The notes under the pieces: model-generated
What the model was told of the DNA's origin: nothing
Databases searched by the model: none
The model's input: only the letters and a program-made list of their open reading frames with translations
Position numbers and translations under genes: made by a program
Shown: positions 15,492-22,711 of the stretch, in pieces
How positions within the stretch are numbered: the first letter of the stretch is position 1
How the letters are laid out: each line of letters opens with the position of its first letter
Origin: a virus
Strand: one strand, 5' to 3'
Virus record (IMG/VR): IMGVR_UViG_3300028800_000076
Location: 1 to 64,000 of that record
Length of the DNA stretch: 64,000 bases

Positions 15492-15670
15492 CATCATAGT
15501 GAACTAATGTGGACATTCTGGAATGGCGAACAGTGCGAGCACAAGGCCGATAGGCCCACAATCGGTCTACAATGGCCGCTGATGCGTTATGTGGATAGAA
15601 GCTAGGGCTGTCTACCTCGAAGCGCTTTAGCGCACAGGCGGCCTTTATTCTGGATTGTGGACGGCCAACT

Positions 15671-15772
15671 GGGTCCGGTGCATACCCGGGGGACCCGCTG
15701 CCGGGGGCGAGGGGGCCCGGGTCCAGGTCTCCTCACACCCCGAACACAGGACCCAAATTTCCTTACGGGTCC
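15671..15772. repeat. Alternating inverted GGGTCC hexamers
   Basis: GGGTCC or its complement GGACCC occurs at 15671, 15691, 15719, 15749 and 15767, in strictly alternating orientation, inside a very G/C-rich 100-base stretch directly before a promoter. Each pair can form a hairpin. The non-coding stretch 15433-15837 holds this cluster, the palindromes at 15463 and the operator array, and no gene I can support. Confidence 0.5.
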
Positions 15773-15774
15773 CC

Positions 15775-15837
15775 TTGACGTAGCAACTACCCAGTAGTAT
15801 CTACATAACTGTAGTATCTACATGAGGTAGCATCTAC
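15775..15837 (+). promoter_or_regulatory. Promoter covered by four GTAGNNNCTAC operators
   Basis: TTGACG (15775-15780) and TATCTA (15798-15803) are 17 bases apart, a good sigma-70-type promoter. Four copies of an 11-base palindrome overlie it: GTAGCAACTAC (15780-15790), GTAGTATCTAC (15794-15804), GTAGTATCTAC (15811-15821) and GTAGCATCTAC (15827-15837). The last ends at the base before the start codon. The -10 box lies within the second copy. Binding of a dimeric regulator here would shut the promoter; GAGG in the spacer serves as ribosome site. Confidence 0.75.
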
Positions 15838-16134
15838 ATGGATAGAGATGCCTTGATCGAGCTTGCAGAGAGGCTCCGTAAAAATATGATTAGGGGCCAC
15901 CTGCTGGACTATGTGGAAGGGTCCCTGGCCCTCCTGAAAAAGGGTCCCTCTAGCCCTGAGCCAAAAACAGTTGGCCAGAAAATCCTGGCCTCTGCACAGG
16001 AGGCGGTAAGCATCGCCAAGGGCGAGCTACCAGTCCTCCACCATTTTCATGAGTGCCCGACCTGCAAGGAACGGCGGGCTAAGAAGGCAGCGGCTCAGAA
16101 GCGCTACCGGGCCAAACTTGGAGTCAAGGCATGA
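15838..16134 (+). CDS. Small basic protein with CxxC, behind an operator array
   Basis: A 98-residue protein, helical at the start (RDALIELAERLRKNM) and ending in HECPTCKERRAKKAAAQKRYR, a CxxC next to a strongly basic helix. It could bind DNA or RNA. It is the first gene after the four-palindrome promoter, which makes it a candidate regulator of its own promoter, but it has no recognisable helix-turn-helix. Its stop overlaps the next start (ATGA). Confidence 0.65.
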   Translation: MDRDALIELAERLRKNMIRGHLLDYVEGSLALLKKGPSSPEPKTVGQKILASAQEAVSIAKGELPVLHHFHECPTCKERRAKKAAAQKRYRAKLGVKA

Positions 16135-16328
16135 GCAAGGTTGACGACGGCTACGTGACTGTAAAGGGCAGGCGGTACCCCTCTAGGTATCCTCCAGGCA
16201 TGAATGCTGACCTGGATGAGGCCTGGGCCATCCTGGATACCATAAAGGATGGGGTGATCCCTGACGATGTGCGGGCCTTCTTGGCGGGCCAGATTACAGG
16301 CCTGTTACTCCGAAAGCGTCAGTCTTAA
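16131..16328 (+). CDS. Small hypothetical protein
   Basis: A 65-residue protein with a basic beta-like start (VTVKGRRYPSRYPPG) and a helical C-terminal half. Coupled to the gene before it by an ATGA overlap, so both are under the operator-covered promoter. The 3' end overlaps a convergent small gene by 35 bases. No family recognised. Confidence 0.6.
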   Translation: MSKVDDGYVTVKGRRYPSRYPPGMNADLDEAWAILDTIKDGVIPDDVRAFLAGQITGLLLRKRQS

Positions 16329-16464
16329 CCTTAAGCGCTATTGCCTCTGTTATCAGGTGTAGGGCGAGCTTGTGGGAGGCGGCTCCGGTGAGGCCTAGGT
16401 GGGCCTCTATCTGATCGAACCGGGTGCCTAGGCTCTGAAGCTCTTCGGGTTGGAAACTGACCAT
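16294..16464 (-). CDS. 56-residue small protein, convergent with the operator-driven pair
   Basis: Found by hand. MVSFQPEELQSLGTRFDQIE starts a helical peptide that ends in KVKTDAFGVTGL. AGGAGGAG lies eight bases before the ATG, one of the strongest ribosome sites in the window. It overlaps the end of the rightward gene 16131-16328, so transcripts from the two directions meet here. Function unknown. Confidence 0.6.
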   Translation of the reverse strand: MVSFQPEELQSLGTRFDQIEAHLGLTGAASHKLALHLITEAIALKVKTDAFGVTGL

Positions 16465-16547
16465 GGATACTCCTCCTGTGTGTGAGGGAGGAGCCTAGGC
16501 CCTGTGTGTGACACCTGTCTGTGCGTTAGTGCTCACATCTGACTAAT

Positions 16548-16742
16548 TTATCTGAGCCGCATGGGCGGGCCTACGCCTGTCATGTTGAGCAGGAAGCCGA
16601 TCAGAACGACGGCGCAGATGACCACAAAGACGATCATCACGATCTTGTTCAGGGGCTCCGGGAGCGTGACCTGGGAGAGGAGCCACCAGACCAGGATGGC
16701 GAGGATGATGAAGATGGCGAGGTAGACCAGGATATCGAGCAT
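16548..16742 (-). CDS. Small two-span membrane protein, possible holin
   Basis: A 64-residue protein made of two hydrophobic helices (residues about 3-24 and 33-54) with a short polar loop and a basic tail (PPMRLR). Size and layout fit class II holins, but no endolysin lies nearby and many phage membrane proteins look the same. GGAGGG lies about ten bases before the ATG. Confidence 0.6.
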   Translation of the reverse strand: MLDILVYLAIFIILAILVWWLLSQVTLPEPLNKIVMIVFVVICAVVLIGFLLNMTGVGPPMRLR

Positions 16743-16769
16743 GATGGCGTGCCCTCCAGGGCTGCCATC

Positions 16770-17135
16770 CTAACGCCCCACCCCCTCCCCAGTTCCATCC
16801 ACCTCGATCACCCGTATCCCCGCCTTCCGGGCACGCCTGACCATATCGGCTGCGCCTGTCCCGCCCGGGAAGGCCACCACCAAGTCCGGCTTGCCCTCGT
16901 CCAGCATCTGCTGATTACGGATAGGCCCCGCTCCCTTGCCGTGCTTCTTCCAGTCGGCCGGAAAGGACCTGACGGGCACGCCCCTGTCCTTGGCCCACTC
17001 ATCTGCCAGCCTATCTGCGCCCCGAGCAGCGCCGTGAATGATCCCATCACCCTCCAGGTGAATGGCATCAAGCCTGCCTGTGAGGAGCGCTACGTCATCG
17101 AAGTCACGACCGCCGCAGATCAAGATCGTCCTCAT
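16770..17135 (-). CDS. SLOG-family protein (DUF2493, YspA-like)
   Basis: A 121-residue Rossmann-like protein: start [11 protein letters not shown], then [20 protein letters not shown] and GPIRNQQM, the complete signature of DUF2493/YspA-like SLOG proteins. The superfamily binds nucleotides or ADP-ribose derivatives and serves as a sensor in several immune and phage systems; for this branch no reaction is established. GGAGGAGG precedes the ATG, and the start overlaps the end of the zinc protein upstream. Confidence 0.85.
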   Translation of the reverse strand: MRTILICGGRDFDDVALLTGRLDAIHLEGDGIIHGAARGADRLADEWAKDRGVPVRSFPADWKKHGKGAGPIRNQQMLDEGKPDLVVAFPGGTGAADMVRRARKAGIRVIEVDGTGEGVGR

Positions 17136-17286
17136 CGTGCGTCCTCCTCCTATCCCGCTCTGCCTTCCAGCACTTCTGGCAGAGATCGTGATCGTCGTCC
17201 TGGGGTCTACACCATGTCTTCCAGCGTGGATTGTAGATCAGGATGGCTCGACCACAGTCCACGCAACCTCGCTTGCTCGTGCCCAT
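17104..17286 (-). CDS. Small zinc-ribbon protein
   Basis: A 60-residue protein with two cysteine pairs (CVDC near residue 8 and CQKC near residue 36) around W- and D-rich loops, then a charged tail. Probably binds one zinc ion. GGGGGAGAATCC precedes the ATG. It overlaps both neighbours. Partner unknown. Confidence 0.6.
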   Translation of the reverse strand: MGTSKRGCVDCGRAILIYNPRWKTWCRPQDDDHDLCQKCWKAERDRRRTHDEDDLDLRRS

Positions 17287-17723
17287 GGATTCTCCCCCAG
17301 CGGCAGGTCAATTCCACAATGTCCTTTATACAGAATCCCCTTCTCGCTGGGCGGAGGCTTAATCCCCGGCCCAATCACAACCTCAGGGCTGAGATAAATC
17401 CCGCCCTCACCCGTCTTGCCGTCGTGATAATCGAACGAGGTCACCCTGCGCACCATCTCGGTATGGTCTGCGATGTAGGCGATGGACCCGATACTGGAGG
17501 CATCGTGGAGCACGCGTGGCACCAGGATTGTCTCGTAGACCCGCATGCCCATGTGATCGAAGCCCATAACGTTATAGGCCACGGTCTCGGTCAAGGGATC
17601 ATAAGCGACACGGATATCCCGCATCACCTTCACCGGCATCAGGCTACCGGCACGCACGATGGCTGGCGCTGCAAAGAGCGAGGCTCCCAGGCCAACCAGC
17701 AGTCCTCTCCGGTTCATCTTCAT
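17238..17723 (-). CDS. Secreted protein with Tat-type signal peptide
   Basis: A 161-residue protein. Residues 1-25 form a twin-arginine-type leader: NRRGLLVGLG, a hydrophobic run (ASLFAAPAIV) and a likely cleavage after RAG. The mature part is beta-rich with no family I can name. Similar leaders followed by a GSLMPV stretch occur in small proteins of rhizobial phages as far as I recall. If exported folded by the Tat path it would reach the periplasm, where it could act on the cell envelope or on incoming phages (inference). GGGAGG precedes the ATG. Confidence 0.7.
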   Translation of the reverse strand: MKMNRRGLLVGLGASLFAAPAIVRAGSLMPVKVMRDIRVAYDPLTETVAYNVMGFDHMGMRVYETILVPRVLHDASSIGSIAYIADHTEMVRRVTSFDYHDGKTGEGGIYLSPEVVIGPGIKPPPSEKGILYKGHCGIDLPLGENPWARASEVAWTVVEPS

Positions 17724-17947
17724 CGCCTTAGCCTCCCGTACTGATCAACATCATTGATGTGGGTTATCGCGCTCCCGTAGCCCCATCGCATAGTGCGGGT
17801 GGCATTATGGACCTTGGTGTTGAGTCGTTGCCAGTCTGCACCACAACGCGCGCAGACCATCGTCACCTGGGTCACGCCCAGTCTATCCATGACTGGCACC
17901 TTCCTGCTCTTCACCCACAAATGATCGTGGGTGGGATCAGGACCCAT
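17720..17947 (-). CDS. Small zinc-finger-like protein
   Basis: A 75-residue protein with HDHLWVKSRKVPV and then MVCARCGADWQRL, a pattern with one CxxC and upstream histidines that could bind zinc, followed by a polar tail. The ATG at 17947 is preferred over 17998 to avoid a long overlap. It overlaps the secreted-protein gene by four bases (ATGA). Confidence 0.55.
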   Translation of the reverse strand: MGPDPTHDHLWVKSRKVPVMDRLGVTQVTMVCARCGADWQRLNTKVHNATRTMRWGYGSAITHINDVDQYGRLRR

Positions 17948-18140
17948 CTTCGGACCACATCCGGATCGTGTCCACGATCTTGAGTGTCTGGACAGCACGC
18001 ATCATCCGGCCTAGCACCGGCTTTGGCACCCTGCGGCACCACTGCTGGTACTGCACATCGGATATCCCAGCCGGTGGCGTCTGCACCTCAGCCCTATCCT
18101 TAATGTCCCAGATGCCTGAGTTCTCGTAGAGATAAGTCAT
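17937..18140 (-). CDS. Small hypothetical protein
   Basis: A 67-residue protein (TYLYENSGIWDIKDRAEVQ at the start, then a helical QQWCRRVPKPVLGRMMRAV). GGGAGG lies six bases before the ATG. It directly follows the fourth AAA+ ATPase gene and may be cotranscribed with it. No family recognised. Confidence 0.6.
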   Translation of the reverse strand: MTYLYENSGIWDIKDRAEVQTPPAGISDVQYQQWCRRVPKPVLGRMMRAVQTLKIVDTIRMWSEDGS

Positions 18141-18143
18141 GTC

Positions 18144-19340
18144 CTACCTCCCAGAGAAGCCGATGCGACGCACGGGTGCCCCGCCCTGATGCTGGTTGAA
18201 GAGGCCAGCCAGGGTGTACTCCCCCTTGTTCGTCGGCACCGGCAGGCTAGCCACCTTGGCCACCGCCTGGGCCTCCGGCAGGTTGAGCGTGCGGGTATGC
18301 ACCACGCCGTAGCACCGGCCCGGCCGCAGCAGCGCATCATCCACGCGGCCGAAGTCGCTGATGTTGGTGGTGAACACCACCTTCTTGTCCGGCAGCTTGA
18401 TCAAGCCATCCGATACGTTGAGGAAGCGGCTCATCAGCTTGTTGCCCTCAGCCTCGCGTGAGGCGAGGATGGTGTCCGCATCCTCAATCACCAGAATGTC
18501 GCCATCCGCCTCGAACAGGAAATTCTGGAACACCGTGTCATTGCGCATCAGGTCCTCGTCATAGATGACATGGGCCGTCAGCTTGTGATCGCAGATCAGG
18601 TGGCGCAGCAGCGTGGTCTTGCCCGTGCCGGGAGGACCGGCCAGCAGCAGGATCGCTGCCTCGCTGTCCAGGTAATCCTGGAGGAACTGCTTTGGATCAC
18701 TCAGGTCCGGATAGAACTCGCTGCGCAACTCAGTCTTGAGCGCAGGTAGCCGCACAATGCGCGTCTCCGGACCACGCGCCCCCTTGTACCACCACTTGAC
18801 GATGGAGTGGTGCTCCTGGGCAAACGCCTTGTCCAGCACGTCAAAGACAAGCTCGCAGCCCTGCCGGTTCGAAGTCACCAGGACCTGGAACTCATAGATG
18901 TCCTTGGAGCGCGCCACCTTGGCGCGGCCGACACTGAGCCCAGTAGGTCTGGACGACGCATCCCCGCCCTCGTTCTGGTAGATATCGATAAAGACCGGGA
19001 TGCCCTGGCACTCGGCCGTGAGGATGGTGGAGCGCTCATAGAGCCCCATCACGCTGGCCTCGGTCAGCGCTGGATACAGCGCATCCAGAATGCTCAGCAC
19101 ATCGCTGGAGATGGTGTACTTGCGCTTGAGGGTGATGCCCTCGTTCTCGCCAAAGGCACCCAGCACATTCTGGATGAAGAGGATGCGGGCCTGCTGCTGG
19201 ACTGTGATATCGCAATCGGCCGTGCTGTGGCCGTCCCGCTTCCACACGTCTGCGCCCCAGGTATCGCGATAGTGCTCTTTCTCCTGGCTGCGATCCCGGT
19301 TAAAGGATGCATCCGTCGTGGTCCTGCTGATATCTCGCAT
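18144..19340 (-). CDS. AAA+ ATPase (fourth), function unknown
   Basis: A 398-residue ATPase. The first 200 residues form a domain I do not recognise, with beta strands around 100-160. The AAA core has Walker A GPPGTGKT at 235-242, Walker B ILVIEDAD at 282-289, a TTN sensor at 324-326 and an RPGRC arginine-finger motif at 339-343, in the style of BCS1-like or FtsH-clade ATPases. GGAGGACATTAACG precedes the ATG. Unlike the other three it stands among small zinc and membrane genes. Substrate unknown. Confidence 0.82.
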   Translation of the reverse strand: MRDISRTTTDASFNRDRSQEKEHYRDTWGADVWKRDGHSTADCDITVQQQARILFIQNVLGAFGENEGITLKRKYTISSDVLSILDALYPALTEASVMGLYERSTILTAECQGIPVFIDIYQNEGGDASSRPTGLSVGRAKVARSKDIYEFQVLVTSNRQGCELVFDVLDKAFAQEHHSIVKWWYKGARGPETRIVRLPALKTELRSEFYPDLSDPKQFLQDYLDSEAAILLLAGPPGTGKTTLLRHLICDHKLTAHVIYDEDLMRNDTVFQNFLFEADGDILVIEDADTILASREAEGNKLMSRFLNVSDGLIKLPDKKVVFTTNISDFGRVDDALLRPGRCYGVVHTRTLNLPEAQAVAKVASLPVPTNKGEYTLAGLFNQHQGGAPVRRIGFSGR

Positions 19341-19372
19341 CGTTAATGTCCTCCACTCTCCGACGCATCAAG

Positions 19373-19420
19373 TAACCCATTCTGTCCTTGACTTCAAGAC
19401 CTGCATCCCACATCTTTTAG
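19373..19420. promoter_or_regulatory. Divergent intergenic region with TAACCCA element
   Basis: Between the leftward AAA+ gene and the rightward zinc-ribbon gene lies TAACCCATTCTGTCCTTGAC (19373-19392), another copy of the TAACCCA/TTGAC element found at five other intergenic sites. TTGACT (19388-19393) points right but its -10 region (CATCTTTT) is poor. Confidence 0.35.
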
Positions 19421-19438
19421 GACACGGAGGATAAGCCC

Positions 19439-19714
19439 ATGAAAGACTACAAGATGCCCGGTCATGACTGCTTGCGCTGTCATGGTGTGCTGAATGGTGC
19501 AACGAACGTCACCAACAACGCCATGCCGAAAGACGGCGATCTCACCATCTGTATCTACTGCGGCCACCTCATGGCCTTCACCGACGATCTCAGTCTGCGT
19601 GAGCTTACCGCAGAGGAGCAGGAGTGGTGCAACAAGAGCAACCTAATCACTCTCGCCAAAGAGTCCGTTAAGGACATTAAGGCTGTCCACCCTGACAGGA
19701 GGACGCTGCAATGA
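19439..19714 (+). CDS. Small zinc-ribbon protein before the recombinase
   Basis: A 91-residue protein with CLRC near residue 11 and CIYCGHL near residue 38, a two-pair zinc ribbon, followed by a helical acidic tail (LRELTAEEQEWCNKSN). CGGAGGA precedes the ATG. The stop overlaps the start of the recombinase gene (ATGA), so the two are translated together. It might modulate the recombinase; this is inference from coupling. Confidence 0.65.
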   Translation: MKDYKMPGHDCLRCHGVLNGATNVTNNAMPKDGDLTICIYCGHLMAFTDDLSLRELTAEEQEWCNKSNLITLAKESVKDIKAVHPDRRTLQ

Positions 19715-20256
19715 TCGTCGGGTACGCTCGCGTCTCAACGACTGAGCAGAACCTGGACCTCCAGATCAAGGCCCTGAAGGAGGCGGGCTGTGAGAAGATT
19801 TACTCCGACAAAGCCTCCGGCAAGAATATGGACCGCCCAGAATGGGCGAAGTGCCGCAGGTATATCTCCACGGGAGATACTCTGGTCTGCTGGAAGCTTG
19901 ATCGTGTTTCCCGCTCCATGCTTGATCTCATCACCACGGTGCAGTCGCTGGATGAGCGAGGCGTGGGCTTCAAGGTGGTGACCGCGCCTATCGACACCAC
20001 CACAGCGCAGGGCCGCCTGATCTTCGGCATCTTCGCAGCACTGGCTGAGTTCGAGCGCGCCCTGATCCGGGAGCGTGTCCAGGCTGGCGTGAAGGCCGCA
20101 AAGGAACGCGGCGTCCAGTTCGGCAGGCCCCGCAAGGTCACCGTGGAGGTTCTGGAGCGCGCCAATGATCTGCTGGTGGCCGACCCCGAGATGACTGTAC
20201 GCAAGGCAGCAGAGAAGCTAGGCGTCTCTAAGAGCGCTCTTTATCGGGCTCTCTAG
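19711..20256 (+). CDS. Serine recombinase (resolvase/invertase)
   Basis: A 181-residue small serine recombinase. Catalytic domain start GYARVST with the nucleophile S9 and R7, the KLDRVSRSMLDL motif near 62-73 with R65 and R68, the long helix E (EFERALIRERVQAG), then a C-terminal helix-turn-helix (TVRKAAEKLGVSKSALYRAL). The family cuts and rejoins DNA at short inverted sites, resolving or inverting segments. It is too small to be a large serine integrase. The target is unknown; the abutting palindromes at 15463-15491 and the fibre genes are places to look. It ends convergently with the sugar cassette, stops overlapping. Confidence 0.9.
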   Translation: MIVGYARVSTTEQNLDLQIKALKEAGCEKIYSDKASGKNMDRPEWAKCRRYISTGDTLVCWKLDRVSRSMLDLITTVQSLDERGVGFKVVTAPIDTTTAQGRLIFGIFAALAEFERALIRERVQAGVKAAKERGVQFGRPRKVTVEVLERANDLLVADPEMTVRKAAEKLGVSKSALYRAL

Positions 20257-21407
20257 GCGGCCTCCTGCCGCTTCTCCAGCGCATCACCCACCTTCTTGAA
20301 GGCTTCGGCCATGGCTTTCATATGGCTACGACTGGGATCGTAGGCACAAACCTCGAAGAGCATCAGCTTGGAGTTGACCTCTTCCGTGATCGGAAAGCTG
20401 CCGTGCCCCTTGAAGCGCTTGAAGGCCGGGAGGTTATAGAGCGGCTCCACATAGCCAGCACGCACCGGCACGCCCTCCGCCCTCAGAGCCTTCACTACCC
20501 AGTCGCGGTCTCTGACCACCTCAGCCGCCCACATATAATAGACGTGCTTGCAGCCCTCGCGCTGGATCGGCGGCATGATCCACGGAATGTCCTTGACCAT
20601 GTGCGTTAGCTCTTCGGCCAGTTCGATGCGGCCTGTGATGATCGCCTCGCGCTTGGATAACTGCGCCAGGGCGATAGCGGCCGTGATCTCGGTCATCCGA
20701 AGATTAAGACCCGGAACGACGGTATCAGCCAACTCAGAATGATTACGATATAGCCGCATCCGATCAGCCAGAACGTCGTTGTCAGTAACGCAGAGTCCTC
20801 CTTCTCCACATTGAATATGCTTATGCACATTAAGTGAGAACACACCAATATCACCCACAGTGCCAGCATACTTGCCGTCCTCCATGGCAAAGGGAGCCTG
20901 CGCATTGTCTTCGATCATGATGGTCTTCGCGCCACAGTGACGCTTCCAGCGTGCCAACTCGGCTGGGTGGCCAAAGATGTTTGGCACGATGATAGCCCTG
21001 GTCTTGGTCCCAGGCACGCCATCCATATTGAAGGTCTTGGCTTCGATGTCATTGAACTTGATGTTCGCGCCCAGGAACGCTGGGGCAGCCGCTGTGGCGC
21101 TCATGGTATAGGGCGATGTGATCACCTCATAACCCTTAAATACGCCTGCCGCCATGCAGGCCACCAGCAATCCTGACGTGGCGCTATTCACAGCCACCGC
21201 ATGCTTAGAGCCGATCATATCCGCGAAGGTCTGCTCCAGCGCCTCGACACGCAGGCCGCCGTGTAGCTCGCCCCCCAGGTAACCGCTGAGGGGCCCAGCA
21301 CGCAGCACGGATGTGGCCATGCTGATCTCCTCCGGCCCTATCGTGTTGAAGGGCCGGAGAGACTGCTTGATGGCCGCAGGACCGCCGTCGATGGCCAGAA
21401 CAGTCAT
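20253..21407 (-). CDS. DegT/DnrJ/EryC1 sugar aminotransferase (PseC-like step)
   Basis: A 384-residue PLP enzyme: SATSGL phosphate-binding loop at 75-80, EDNAQAP at 166-172, and PLP lysine K196 in FSLNVHKHIQCGEGG, typical of the DegT family acting on nucleotide-linked keto sugars. With a PseB-type dehydratase next door it most likely aminates C4 of the 4-keto intermediate. The ORF runs 86 codons upstream, but the ATG at 21407 with GGAGAAAAGATC is preferred, and the long form would overlap another gene. Family is sure; the exact substrate is inferred. Confidence 0.85.
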   Translation of the reverse strand: MTVLAIDGGPAAIKQSLRPFNTIGPEEISMATSVLRAGPLSGYLGGELHGGLRVEALEQTFADMIGSKHAVAVNSATSGLLVACMAAGVFKGYEVITSPYTMSATAAAPAFLGANIKFNDIEAKTFNMDGVPGTKTRAIIVPNIFGHPAELARWKRHCGAKTIMIEDNAQAPFAMEDGKYAGTVGDIGVFSLNVHKHIQCGEGGLCVTDNDVLADRMRLYRNHSELADTVVPGLNLRMTEITAAIALAQLSKREAIITGRIELAEELTHMVKDIPWIMPPIQREGCKHVYYMWAAEVVRDRDWVVKALRAEGVPVRAGYVEPLYNLPAFKRFKGHGSFPITEEVNSKLMLFEVCAYDPSRSHMKAMAEAFKKVGDALEKRQEAA

Positions 21408-21826
21408 GATCTTTTCTCCAATGCAGCGATAGAACGCATGACATGAATGAGCGTTTCTGCTCGTTCTATCTGGCCCGCCCTCTTGGCTTCTCCAATCTCT
21501 TTGGAGAACTGTTTCTGTAGCAATCGCAGTGGGGGTCGCAGATAAGACAATCTCTGCGACCCCCTTCTCATCCCCCTTGATACCTGAGAGGAACGAACGC
21601 CGTGAGATGCACAGGTGTCTGCGTCGGCGTTTTCTGACGGCATAACCGTCAACACATCCAGCCACTGGGCTGTCAGTGTTCCTGCGGCCCGTTTAGCGAT
21701 AGACCGGGCCAGTTGCGGAGATGGTCGAAATTCAGGGTGAGCATCTGACGTATTTTTAATCGCACCTTCCACAGCGCGCAAGATGCGACGTTGCGATGGG
21801 GTAGCTCGTTTATAAAGCGAAACCAT
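21404..21826 (-). CDS. Basic hypothetical protein within the sugar cassette
   Basis: A 140-residue arginine-rich, helical protein with no family I recognise. It starts just after a TTGACA box that overlaps the end of the dehydratase gene, and its stop is coupled to the aminotransferase start. Its composition suits nucleic-acid binding, so it may be a regulator rather than an enzyme; nothing else supports this. Confidence 0.5.
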   Translation of the reverse strand: MVSLYKRATPSQRRILRAVEGAIKNTSDAHPEFRPSPQLARSIAKRAAGTLTAQWLDVLTVMPSENADADTCASHGVRSSQVSRGMRRGSQRLSYLRPPLRLLQKQFSKEIGEAKRAGQIERAETLIHVMRSIAALEKRS

Positions 21827-21839
21827 CGGCAAAAGATAG

Positions 21840-21860
21840 CCCGAAATGGGTTAGTGTCAA
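21840..21860 (-). promoter_or_regulatory. TTGACA/TAACCCA element inside the sugar cassette
   Basis: TTGACACTAACCCATTTCGG on the minus strand (from 21860), starting in the stop codon of the dehydratase gene. It repeats the element before the gene at 6053. A -10 box is unclear (ATCTTT after 17 bases). It may give the last genes of the cassette their own transcript. Confidence 0.4.
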
Positions 21861-22711
21861 GTATCCTGGAGGGCCTGCCGTAACTCAGCCACGCTCATGC
21901 GCCGTGCCTTGTCGCTGCTGTTGCCCTTGGCCATGGATTCGTGGCGCTTCTCCCATGTCGGAAGCCCTGTGACACGCACCGGCACACCTAGCGCCTCCGC
22001 AAGATCGCCCAGGCGGTAGGCTGGCAGTGTCGGGATGGCCAGTTCGCCACCCTTCATGGTTTGGATTGTGGATAGAACCAAGTCCACAGCCTCGGACATC
22101 CGCATAAAGAATCTTGTGCATTCTAGATCGGTCACCGGAAGCACGGTCGCGCCCTTCGCAATCATGGCCCGCCACACGGGCACGACTGAGCCAGTCGAGT
22201 TCCAGACATTGCCATAACGGCAGGCAGCAAACCTGGGCCCCTTCCAGCCTGTGGTGTTGTTTGCGGCCAGGAAGATGCTCTCAGCCAGCGCCTTGGAGCA
22301 GCCATAGGGGCTCACCGGCTCAAAGGCTTTGTCGCTGGAGAGCGCGACCACCTTCTTCACGCCAGCGTCTTGGGCTGCTTCGATCACGTTGATCGCGCCA
22401 TCCACATTGGTCTTGACCATTTCGACCGGATTATAATTACCGACCTCGATGCGCTTGAGGGCCGCAGCATGAACCACAACCTCGATACCTTCCATGGCCC
22501 GCCGTAGTCGGTCCCTGTCGCGTACATCTCCGATCATGAAACGAGTGATCTCAGAGCGGGCGCGAACCTTGAGTGCTTCAGCCTGTTGAAACTGTCGAAA
22601 TTCCCCACGCGAGAAGACCACAATACGCTGGACGCTCAGGTCGAGCAGCAGCCGTCTCACAAAGGCGTCGCCAAAGGCTCCCGAGCCCCCCGTAATCAGC
22701 ACGCTCTTCAT
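21857..22711 (-). CDS. pseB: PseB/FlaA1-type UDP-sugar 4,6-dehydratase
   Basis: A 284-residue short-chain dehydrogenase/reductase of the PseB/FlaA1 type. GGSGAFG at 8-14 binds NADP; IGDVRDRDRLR (60-70), HAAALKRIEVGNYNP (81-95), the catalytic set S126-D127-K128 with Y136 and K140, and a CRYGNVWNSTGSV-like stretch follow the family. FlaA1 uses Thr-Asp-Lys at the first triad; here Ser replaces Thr. The enzyme removes water from UDP-GlcNAc and inverts C5, the first step towards pseudaminic acid. It is somewhat shorter than bacterial PseB (about 330). It is coupled to the DUF4326 gene upstream by ATGA. Confidence 0.88.
   Translation of the reverse strand: MKSVLITGGSGAFGDAFVRRLLLDLSVQRIVVFSRGEFRQFQQAEALKVRARSEITRFMIGDVRDRDRLRRAMEGIEVVVHAAALKRIEVGNYNPVEMVKTNVDGAINVIEAAQDAGVKKVVALSSDKAFEPVSPYGCSKALAESIFLAANNTTGWKGPRFAACRYGNVWNSTGSVVPVWRAMIAKGATVLPVTDLECTRFFMRMSEAVDLVLSTIQTMKGGELAIPTLPAYRLGDLAEALGVPVRVTGLPTWEKRHESMAKGNSSDKARRMSVAELRQALQDT

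Noticed and set aside
15775-15837. CRISPR-like array
   Set aside because: The repeated GTAGNNNCTAC units are 11 bases with 3-6-base spacers and overlie a promoter; this is an operator array, not CRISPR.
18860-18885. GGTTCGAAGTC resembling a tRNA T-loop
   Set aside because: It lies inside the fourth AAA+ gene, and no acceptor or anticodon stem can be drawn around it. No other tRNA-like fold was noticed.
19711-20256. Serine recombinase as a phage integrase
   Set aside because: At 181 residues it has only the catalytic domain and a small helix-turn-helix, without the large C-terminal domains of serine integrases, so it is no proof of a temperate phage.
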